Assembly (NCBI GenBank): GCA_937884685.1 | Contig: CAKZYM010000717.1 | Location: forward strand, 1-10,324 | Length of the DNA: 10,324 nt | Source of the DNA: an uncultured Calothrix sp. | GTDB taxonomy: Bacteria > Cyanobacteriota > Cyanobacteriia > Cyanobacteriales > Nostocaceae | Direction of reading: 5' to 3' | Shown here: in pieces, positions 5,020 to 10,324 of the stretch | How the letters are laid out: the number at the start of each line of letters is the position of its first letter | How positions within the stretch are numbered: the first letter of the stretch is position 1 | Program-made: the position numbers and the translations under genes | The notes under the pieces: generated by a model | What the model was told of the DNA's origin: nothing | The model's database searches: none | What the model saw: the letters and a program-made list of their open reading frames with translations, nothing else

Positions 5020-6660
5020 TTACTGTTTGGTTTTGAAGGAATTTAACCATTGCTGTACTTGAGTTTTGGCAATATCGCGAGAGCCAAGACCAAAGGAAAG
5101 AGCTAGAGCGACTGCTAAAGCACCCAACAATAGACCAAAAGCTAAATTAACGATATCTGGAGCAAGACCAATTTGTTGTAAAGCCATAGCCGAAACTAAG
5201 ACAATAATTGCTGTTCTTGCTATCTGACCGATAATTCGAGCTTGAGCATTACCAGAACTGGTGATGACGCTGAATGCTAAATTTGCTAAGAACAAACCAA
5301 CAGCTAATACTACTACTCCTGATAAGATTCGTCCCAATATAATCGTGATACCTGTTACCAGTGTTGTTAAAGCTGGAATATTCAGGATATCAATCGCTGA
5401 GATTGCTGCGAACAGCATAATGCCAATAAAGGCAATGAAGCCAACAATTTCTGATGGGGTTTTTGATGTTGGTGAAGGAACTTCTCCTCCTTCGATTGTA
5501 ACTGTTGATGTTCTAGCAGGTGTAGGTAAACCTAAGATTGAGAAAATATTGTTGAAACCAATACTGGTGAGAATATTTGTTACCAGTTCTGACACAAATT
5601 TTCCTAAGAAGTAAGCAACAGCTAGAATTGCTCCTGCGGTGAAGATTAAAGGTATCGCGTTAAGAATCTGTTGCAGCATTGCAATTGCAGGTACCGAGAT
5701 AGCCTGAATTTGCAAGGTATTGAGCGCTGCGATCGCAACAGGAATCAAAATTAAAACGTAGACAATCGTACCTAAAATCGAGGATAAAGATTGTCCGCTT
5801 GTGGAAGCTTGCGAGAGTCCAAACCGGCTGCCGATATGGTCAACTCCAGTTGTAGCAAGCAGATTAGTTACAATTCTACGGACGATGTTAGCAACAAACC
5901 AGCCAATTGCACCGATAATTACTGCTCCTAAAATATTCGGCAGAATTGCGAGTATCTCTGATACTAGGGTGTTTACTGGCCCTAAAGCCTCTTGTAAGCC
6001 CAGAGTATCTAATACTGGCATCAAGAACAGTAAGAATATGAACCAGTAAAGAGCAGTACCAATAGTCTGAGAAATCGAAAGCTGATTACCACCAGTCGCA
6101 TCCTGCTGAGCATTTAACCGCTCGTCTAAGTTTGCAGCGTTAAGAGCCTTTACCGCTACAGTTCTAACGACAGTTGCTACTACCCAAGCAACCCCTAACA
6201 GGATACCTGCTCCCAATAACTTAGGTAAGAATTCCCCAATTTGATTGAGAAAAGAATTCAGGGGTTGGGAAGCGACCTGTAGGTTTAAGGTGTCTAAAAC
6301 CGCAACTATGGTAATTAGCAGAACGACCCAAAATACCAAGCTTCCGACAAATTTCTCTACTTCTACAGAGTCACTACCAGTCAACCCAGAAGCAATACGG
6401 TTATCTATGTTAGTGCGACTTAGAAGCCCTTGGACTATGGCTTTAGCTATATAAGCAACCAGCCAGCCAATAAACAAAATCGCAACAGCACCTAATAGGG
6501 AGGGTAATATCTCTAATACTTTTGCCAAAGCTGCTTGAGTTGCATCTCCAGCAGCCGCTGCTCCATCCGTTGGCAATGGCGATTGTGCCAAAATTGTCCC
6601 TATTCTTATTGACAAATCAGTACCCATCACTTGGGTTATATCTTGCCAAGTTGAAATCAT
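5020..6660 (-). CDS. Multi-pass membrane protein of five TM_helix repeats, MscS-channel related
   Basis: A 546-residue inner-membrane protein of the conserved TM_helix (PF05552-type) group, usually annotated as mechanosensitive ion channel family. It contains five related units of about 95-105 residues. Each starts with a helix such as LPSLLGAVAILFIGWLVAYI (52-71), LPKLLGAGILLGVAWVVATV (145-164) or LPNILGAVIIGAIGWFVANI (240-259), with later ones at about 336 and 442. Each is followed by a second hydrophobic helix and an LDTLNLQ/LDTLGLQ/LNTLQIQ-type turn. The last helix (about 505-526, Gly/Ala-rich GLLLGALAVALALSFGLG) looks like the pore-lining TM3 of MscS, but the protein then ends, so the cytoplasmic beta domain is missing. 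Whether it gates ions is not shown. Start is the ATG at 6660 with a weak GGAA upstream; Met12 is an alternative. No same-strand neighbour lies close. Confidence 0.85.
   Translation of the reverse strand: MISTWQDITQVMGTDLSIRIGTILAQSPLPTDGAAAAGDATQAALAKVLEILPSLLGAVAILFIGWLVAYIAKAIVQGLLSRTNIDNRIASGLTGSDSVEVEKFVGSLVFWVVLLITIVAVLDTLNLQVASQPLNSFLNQIGEFLPKLLGAGILLGVAWVVATVVRTVAVKALNAANLDERLNAQQDATGGNQLSISQTIGTALYWFIFLLFLMPVLDTLGLQEALGPVNTLVSEILAILPNILGAVIIGAIGWFVANIVRRIVTNLLATTGVDHIGSRFGLSQASTSGQSLSSILGTIVYVLILIPVAIAALNTLQIQAISVPAIAMLQQILNAIPLIFTAGAILAVAYFLGKFVSELVTNILTSIGFNNIFSILGLPTPARTSTVTIEGGEVPSPTSKTPSEIVGFIAFIGIMLFAAISAIDILNIPALTTLVTGITIILGRILSGVVVLAVGLFLANLAFSVITSSGNAQARIIGQIARTAIIVLVSAMALQQIGLAPDIVNLAFGLLLGALAVALALSFGLGSRDIAKTQVQQWLNSFKTKQ
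5729..5736. repeat. HIP1 octamer GCGATCGC
   Basis: The highly iterated palindrome 1, a hallmark of many cyanobacterial genomes. It lies inside the TM_helix gene. It is the only copy I noticed in the window. Confidence 0.9.
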
Positions 6661-6840
6661 GGTTTTCCAGTTTTAAAGTTTAGTGTTATCGCGAAAAATC
6701 ACCTTAGATGTAACGGTGGTTTATTGCCTGAAACAATACCACACCCTGACAACTTTGTTAGTGTTTTGCAACTTAATTTACCAGTAAATACTACAAAAAA
6801 TTTATATCAAGCCTATTTTTTACGTTTTTTATTTTTATTT

Positions 6841-6860
6841 AGTCTTTTGCACAAAAGACT
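6841..6860. promoter_or_regulatory. Perfect 9+2+9 palindrome, operator candidate
   Basis: AGTCTTTTG (6841-6849) and CAAAAGACT (6852-6860) are exact reverse complements around a 2-base centre. It ends 11 bases before the TTGACA hexamer at 6872. A 2-base centre and the lack of a following T run argue against a terminator. Its place just upstream of a promoter suggests a site for a dimeric regulator, whose identity is unknown. Confidence 0.45.
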
Positions 6861-6871
6861 ATTTTCAATAC

Positions 6872-6899
6872 TTGACAATTACTGAAAACAATGTATTTT
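6872..6899 (+). promoter_or_regulatory. Sigma70-like promoter candidate for the SRPBCC gene
   Basis: TTGACA (6872-6877) matches the -35 consensus. TATTTT (6894-6899), after a 16-base spacer, is a fair -10. Transcription would start near 6906 and give a leader of about 118 bases that includes the hairpin at 6930-6959. In AT-rich DNA such matches arise by chance, but the exact -35 next to a palindrome raises its value. Confidence 0.4.
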
Positions 6900-6929
6900 T
6901 ATATACTCCGACAAATTATATAAAAAATC

Positions 6930-6959
6930 TCTTAGTAATGCTCAGAGCTACTACTAAGA
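6930..6959 (+). promoter_or_regulatory. Leader hairpin upstream of the SRPBCC gene
   Basis: TCTTAGTA (6930-6937) pairs perfectly with TACTAAGA (6952-6959). The 14-base loop contains GCTCAGAGC, itself able to fold weakly. It would lie in the 5' leader if the promoter at 6872 is used. No T run follows, so it is not an obvious terminator. Role unknown. Confidence 0.35.
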
Positions 6960-7024
6960 ACAGGTTATTTTAAGTTAGTCTAATTGCGGAGTATGAATGC
7001 TTAAATTTAAAGCTTAAAATTAAA

Positions 7025-7471
7025 ATGCCCAATAAAGAAGTTTTTGAGCAATCAATTGATATCAATGCTACATCCGCAATAGTAGAACAATGTATCACAG
7101 ACCGTGTTTTAATGCATCGATGGTTAAATCCAGCTTTATCCTGCGAACCAATTGGAGATTGGAGTACAGAGATAGGAAGTAAAAGCAAATTTATAATTCA
7201 AATACCAGTAGTAAAGCCTACATTAATTAGTACAGTTGTGGAAAGAGAACCCGGTCTGATAGTGTGGGGGTTTGAGGGTTATTTTAAAGGATGCGACCGT
7301 TGGGAATGTCAACCAACAGACAACCGAACTCATTTAGTGAATCGTTTTGAATTCGAGATTCCCAACCCCATAATCACTTGGGGTTTCAAAACCTTCGCCG
7401 AGAAATTTACCAAGCAAGACATGGAAGCACAACTGCGTCGTTTGAAGCGCGTCGCAGAGAGTCTGAGGTAA
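7025..7471 (+). CDS. SRPBCC-fold (START/polyketide cyclase-like) small protein
   Basis: A 148-residue soluble protein with no signal peptide or membrane segment. The pattern fits the SRPBCC helix-grip fold: an N-terminal strand (EVFEQSIDINAT, 5-16), a short helix (SAIVEQCITDRVLMHRWL, 17-34), then alternating strands including IVWGFEGYF (79-87) and THLVNRFEFEIP (102-113), and a long C-terminal helix (about 120-147, ending EAQLRRLKRVAESLR) that closes the hydrophobic pocket. Such proteins bind lipids or other hydrophobic ligands, or act as cyclases; the ligand cannot be told from sequence. The fold assignment rests on this pattern, not on a fixed motif. The ATG at 7025 follows an A/T-rich stretch with no Shine-Dalgarno site. 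It stands alone between divergent and convergent neighbours. Confidence 0.7.
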   Translation: MPNKEVFEQSIDINATSAIVEQCITDRVLMHRWLNPALSCEPIGDWSTEIGSKSKFIIQIPVVKPTLISTVVEREPGLIVWGFEGYFKGCDRWECQPTDNRTHLVNRFEFEIPNPIITWGFKTFAEKFTKQDMEAQLRRLKRVAESLR

Positions 7472-7483
7472 TTGCGAAAGAGA

Positions 7484-7545
7484 GAGAGGGGGAAGAGGGG
7501 GAAGAGTGGGAAGAGAGGGAGACAGGGAGACAGGGAGACAGGGAG
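7484..7545. repeat. Purine-rich tandem repeats, second G-quadruplex-capable tract
   Basis: Copies of AAGAGGGGG-like units (G runs at 7488-7492, 7497-7501, 7508-7510, 7517-7519) pass into three copies of GAGACAGG. All G runs of three or more lie on the plus strand with short loops. The 9-mer is shared with the tract at 2171-2223. It begins about 13 bases after the SRPBCC stop, so a transcript running on would carry a G-rich 3' tail. Confidence 0.7.
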
Positions 7546-7563
7546 GGAAATTAATAATTCATG

Positions 7564-7592
7564 ACTTACTACTTACTACTTACTACTTGCTA
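7564..7592. repeat. Heptamer array ACTTACT, four units, reaching the SirB1-like stop codon
   Basis: The units are ACTTACT, ACTTACT, ACTTACT and ACTTGCT (7564-7591). The minus-strand stop codon TAG (7590-7592) shares two bases with the last unit. Read on the other strand the unit is AGTAAGT, related to the AGTAGCA array at 3138-3186. Confidence 0.75.
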
Positions 7593-8414
7593 CTGATTTT
7601 TCCCCATTTTCGCAAGTAGGTGTCTAATTGTTGAAGCGTCTTGTGCTTCTGGTGATTGATTTAAATAGGCTTGTAAGTCCTCTGCTGCTTGATTAAAATG
7701 TCCGATTTGATAGGATAGCAAACCCCGGTCTCGCAATTCTAATGCTGCACTGGGGAATAATAATAAAATTCTCTCTACGCAGAATAAAGCTTTTTCTAGT
7801 TGCTGCTGTTTGAGATAAATATATTTAAGATTAGTTAGCATTCTTGCTAGAAATTGCTTTTTGGTGACTGGTGCCAAAAATTCTGGCTGTAATGTTATGT
7901 TTTGCTGATAAATTTGACTTAAGCGCTCCTGACAGTCTTGAGCAAACATTATTTCGCCGTGATTAAAAGCATCGACGAAAATTTCTATTTCCGAAATGTC
8001 TGGACGAATCAAAAAATGTCCTGGCATTCCTATACCTATCATTGGAAAATCTATACGACGAGCTATTTCTATATAAACTAAGGCAAGAGTGATGGGAATT
8101 CCAACTCTGCGCTCTACTACGTCATTCAAAAAACTGTTTCGTGGGTCGTAATAATTTTCTTTGTTACCAGTAAAATTTAAATCATCGTAGAGATATTGAT
8201 TGATACACTGAATAATCTTTAAAGGGTATTTCTCTATTGGCAAGCGTTCTTCTAGTTCCATTGCCATTGCATCAAGTGCATTCAGATATTCCTCAATGTC
8301 TAAATGTAAATATTCTTCTTTGGCAATGTACAAAGCTGCCTTTGCTAAATCAATATACTCGTCAGGCTGCTGAATCTCACGATGAAAAAATTGTCGCGCT
8401 GACGATAAATTCAT
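7590..8414 (-). CDS. SirB1-like transglutaminase-fold protein with TPR region
   Basis: From the chosen ATG the protein has 274 residues. The SirB1/Transglut_core2 family features are YYDPRNSFLNDVVERR (88-103), GIPITLALVYIEIARR (105-120), PGHFLIRPD (131-139) and FVDAFNHGE (146-154). A C-terminal TPR-like helical region (about 190-260) contains the ALELRDRGLLSYQIGHFNQA signature. I see no clear nucleophilic Cys at the place a true transglutaminase would have one, so a binding or scaffold role is as likely as catalysis; the function is not settled. A TTG at 8429 would add five residues, preceded by AAGAAG, but ATG at 8414 fits the usual MNLSSARQFF-like start I know from cyanobacteria. The stop is TAG, inside the edge of a heptamer array. 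Divergent from the kinase gene. Confidence 0.88.
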   Translation of the reverse strand: MNLSSARQFFHREIQQPDEYIDLAKAALYIAKEEYLHLDIEEYLNALDAMAMELEERLPIEKYPLKIIQCINQYLYDDLNFTGNKENYYDPRNSFLNDVVERRVGIPITLALVYIEIARRIDFPMIGIGMPGHFLIRPDISEIEIFVDAFNHGEIMFAQDCQERLSQIYQQNITLQPEFLAPVTKKQFLARMLTNLKYIYLKQQQLEKALFCVERILLLFPSAALELRDRGLLSYQIGHFNQAAEDLQAYLNQSPEAQDASTIRHLLAKMGKNQ

Positions 8415-8558
8415 AAGTCTTTTGCTCAACTTCTTATATTATTGATAATGACTATAAAGTCTATAGAGATGCTTTCTAAAATTATAAATAAAAAACCCAG
8501 CATTAAAACGTCTGAATTGGTGTTTAAAATATAATAAAAATTTTTCCCATCCAAACAA

Positions 8559-8624
8559 GTAGTATAAGTTCTCTATCTTAAGGATAGTATTGGTGAATGA
8601 TTTTTTATGAGACATTTATACTAC
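8559..8624. promoter_or_regulatory. Long-range inverted repeat with nested hairpin, divergent region
   Basis: GTAGTATAA (8559-8567) is the exact reverse complement of TTATACTAC (8616-8624). Between them CTATC-TTAAG-GATAG (8573-8587) forms a smaller dyad. Each outer arm carries TATACT pointing outward toward one of the two divergent genes (minus strand at 8561-8566, plus strand at 8617-8622), so the arms could be paired -10 elements. No good -35 hexamer is at the right distance for either. It could also be a regulator site pair or a kinase leader structure. Confidence 0.35.
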
Positions 8625-8652
8625 AAGAAAAATAGTTTCAGAGTTTAGTAGC

Positions 8653-10206
8653 GTGAGAGCAAATTCTGTAAAAAATAATTCTCAGCGGTCGGATATTTCA
8701 GTGATAAATAAGTTAACTGCTTTAAATAAATGGCGAGGATTCTTTTGGGCAACTCGAACCCGCATCCTGCTATGGTATGTGCTGATTATTACTTTCATTT
8801 TTTTAGTGTCTATTCCAGCTTTCCGTCAGCTACTTTACGCTCGTGTCGATAAACGAGTTCGTAGAGAACTTAGGGAAAAGGTGGAGACATTCAATATACT
8901 GATTGAAAATGAAGCCAAAACTAAAGTAGATGAAAATAATTACGAAAGAATAAATAATTCTAATTGGGTAAACGAACCCGATACTCGTTTGAAACGTCCT
9001 ACTTCTGAAGAGGAACTTAAAGATTTTTTCAATGCATTTTTAGCAAAACAACTTCCCGAAGACGATACTTACTTAATTACTTTTGTAGATGGAAAGTTTT
9101 TTAAATCAAGTCCTAGAGGAAGACCAAAAATATTTGATAGAGATTCAGAATTAATGCGTGGCTGGTCTAAATTAACTAAATCAGATAGAGGTCAAAAGGG
9201 TTTAGACCACGGAAATAGTGGAATAATTTATATGATTCAACCCGTGAAAATACAGGGCAACACTTTAGGAGTATTTGTTGTTGCTCATACTATCAGTGGG
9301 GAACGCGAAGAAGTAATTGAAGCGGTAAGTGTTGTTATTCAAGTAAGCAGTATTGTTGTGGTGATTGCTTTAATACTTAGTTGGATTGCTTCGGGGAAAG
9401 TATTAGCTCCTTTACGTTCTTTTAGCGCAACTGCTCGTTCTATTAGCGAATCCGATTTGAGTCAGCGAATTCCCTTGAAAGGTAAAGATGAATTGTCTGA
9501 AGTTGCAACTACCTTCAACGAAATGATGGATAGATTGGAAGCAACTTTTATTAATCAACGCAATTTTATCAATGATGCGGGACACGAATTACGAACTCCT
9601 ATCACAATCATTCGCGGACATTTGGAATTAATGGATGAGGAGAATTCAGAGGAAGTACAAGAAACTACAACTTTGGTGATTGATGAATTAGACCGGATGA
9701 GCCGATTTGTTGAAGATTTAATTCTACTCGCAAAAGCAGAACGTCTAGACTTTTTACAGCTAGAAACAGTAGATATTAAAATTTTTACTCAAGAGTTATT
9801 TTCTAAAGCTCAAGCATTAGGAGAACGTAATTGGTGTCTCGATAAAACAGCTAAAGGAATGATTATTTTTGACCGTCAACGGCTGACTCAAGCAGTAATG
9901 AATCTTGCTCAAAATGCGACACAGCATACAACTAATAACGATAGAATTGCAATTGGTTCTGCTATAGAAAAAGGTGAAATTAAATTTTGGGTACGGGACA
10001 CGGGAGAAGGAATCAATCAAACAGACCAGCAAAGAATTTTTGACCGATTTGCTCGTGTTGCTAATAGTCGTCGTCGTTCGGAAGGTGCTGGTTTAGGCTT
10101 ATCTATTGTTAAAGCAATCGCAGAAGCTCATGATGGAGAAGTGATCCTTAAAAGTCAGCCTGGAAAAGGAGCGAAATTTTGTATAATCTTACCTATTAGG
10201 AGTTAA
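8653..10206 (+). CDS. Membrane sensor histidine kinase (HAMP-HisKA-HATPase)
   Basis: A 517-residue two-component sensor. TM1 spans about 38-56 and TM2 about 226-246, with an extracytoplasmic region of about 165 residues between them that I do not recognise. HAMP follows (about 247-300). The HisKA H-box NDAGHELRTPI puts the phospho-acceptor at His311. The ATPase domain has the N-box NLAQNATQHT (Asn421), G1 DTGEG (449-453), the F-box IFDRFAR, and G2 GAGLGLSIV (478-486). All catalytic residues are present, so it should autophosphorylate and pass phosphate to a response regulator, which is not visible here. The start is GTG at 8653: an in-frame stop lies at 8608 and no ATG occurs between. The final codons AGG AGT TAA already belong to the downstream heptamer array, so the last residues may be repeat-derived. 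Confidence 0.95.
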   Translation: MRANSVKNNSQRSDISVINKLTALNKWRGFFWATRTRILLWYVLIITFIFLVSIPAFRQLLYARVDKRVRRELREKVETFNILIENEAKTKVDENNYERINNSNWVNEPDTRLKRPTSEEELKDFFNAFLAKQLPEDDTYLITFVDGKFFKSSPRGRPKIFDRDSELMRGWSKLTKSDRGQKGLDHGNSGIIYMIQPVKIQGNTLGVFVVAHTISGEREEVIEAVSVVIQVSSIVVVIALILSWIASGKVLAPLRSFSATARSISESDLSQRIPLKGKDELSEVATTFNEMMDRLEATFINQRNFINDAGHELRTPITIIRGHLELMDEENSEEVQETTTLVIDELDRMSRFVEDLILLAKAERLDFLQLETVDIKIFTQELFSKAQALGERNWCLDKTAKGMIIFDRQRLTQAVMNLAQNATQHTTNNDRIAIGSAIEKGEIKFWVRDTGEGINQTDQQRIFDRFARVANSRRRSEGAGLGLSIVKAIAEAHDGEVILKSQPGKGAKFCIILPIRS

Positions 10207-10284
10207 GAGTTAAGAGTTAGGAGTTAGGAATTAAGAGTTAGGAGTTAGGAGTTAGGAGTTAAGAGTTAAGAATTAGGAATTAGT
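10201..10284. repeat. Heptamer array AGTTARG, twelve units, overlapping the kinase stop
   Basis: Twelve consecutive 7-base units read in phase from 10201: AGTTAAG twice, AGTTAGG twice, AATTAAG, AGTTAGG three times, AGTTAAG twice, AATTAGG and AATTAGT. The first unit contains the last sense codon (AGT) and stop (TAA) of the kinase gene. It is the longest and cleanest array in the window. Confidence 0.9.
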
Positions 10285-10312
10285 AATTATCTTTTAAATC
10301 CAAAATCTTGTT

Positions 10313-10324
10313 ATGAGTCAAATT
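10313..10324 (+). CDS. Possible start of a next gene, cut by the window edge
   Basis: ATG AGT CAA ATT (M-S-Q-I) is open to the end of the window. It lies 106 bases after the kinase stop on the same strand, preceded by aaatccaaaatc, the word that also precedes the GTPase start. Many cyanobacterial kinases of this type are followed by their response regulator, so that is a reasonable guess. Four codons cannot show it, and no Shine-Dalgarno site is seen. Confidence 0.3.

Larger units (their letters stand above)
6661..7024. other. Divergent AT-rich control region
   Basis: These 364 bases separate the minus-strand TM_helix gene from the plus-strand SRPBCC gene. No gene is seen. Going right it holds an AT-rich T tract (about 6790-6840), a perfect palindrome, a sigma70-like promoter candidate and a hairpin, then A/T-rich words up to the start codon. 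For the minus strand I found no convincing promoter; TTGTTT and TTACAT with a 17-base gap can be drawn but are weak. Confidence 0.6.

Noticed and set aside
5261..6454. Several open frames on the plus strand opposite the TM_helix gene
   Set aside because: They are antisense shadows of a clearly coding repeat-built membrane protein and show no family features.
9817..10032. Minus-strand 71-codon frame opposite the kinase ATPase domain
   Set aside because: It is antisense to well-conserved N- and G-box coding sequence, with no independent support.
10201..10284. CRISPR array at the heptamer repeats
   Set aside because: The repeats are contiguous 7-base units with no spacers and no cas genes. The same holds for the arrays at 3138, 4848 and 7564.
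1..10324. tRNA, rRNA, insertion sequence or phage attachment site
   Set aside because: No cloverleaf, ribosomal RNA motif, transposase-like frame or target duplication was found on either strand by eye.

Overview
The window looks like chromosomal DNA of a filamentous, probably heterocyst-forming, cyanobacterium (Nostocales-like). The protein sequences resemble cyanobacterial homologues throughout: tpiA and folP neighbours, a GTPase with a DUF697 tail, and a SirB1/TPR protein. One HIP1 octamer (GCGATCGC) is present, the DNA is AT-rich, and almost every gap holds short tandem repeats, mostly in heptamer units, of the STRR kind known from Anabaena and Calothrix. Genus is inference.

Layout. 1-348 is a non-coding leader with several GTATC-containing dyads. 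349-1200 (+) is a stomatin/SPFH-type membrane protein gene broken by one in-frame TAG at codon 169. It converges on folP (dihydropteroate synthase, 1312-2133, -), and a structured terminator candidate lies between them. tpiA (triosephosphate isomerase, 2306-3052, -) precedes folP; the gap between them is purine-rich repeat DNA with four G5 runs. After a repeat-filled gap comes a full-length GTPase-DUF697 gene (3333-4772, +), whose start codon lies in the last unit of a heptamer array. It converges on a 546-residue membrane protein built of five tandem TM_helix repeats (5020-6660, -). A 364-base AT-rich divergent region with a perfect palindrome, a promoter candidate and a hairpin leads to a small SRPBCC-fold protein (7025-7471, +). 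That gene converges on a SirB1-like transglutaminase-fold/TPR protein (7590-8414, -). A divergent intergenic region with a long-range inverted repeat precedes a membrane sensor histidine kinase (8653-10206, +). The kinase stop codon is the start of a 12-unit heptamer array. A possible next gene starts at 10313 and leaves the window.

How the genes relate. tpiA (glycolysis and Calvin cycle) and folP (folate) are core metabolism. The SPFH protein, the GTPase and the TM_helix protein are all expected at or near membranes, but the sequence does not show that they form one pathway. The kinase needs a response regulator that is not visible here. No mobile element, CRISPR array, tRNA or rRNA was seen.

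Most worth a second look: the amber-split SPFH gene, the GTATC-site cluster before it, the repeat arrays that supply start or stop codons, and the G-quadruplex-capable repeat tracts. I found no clear new multi-gene system.
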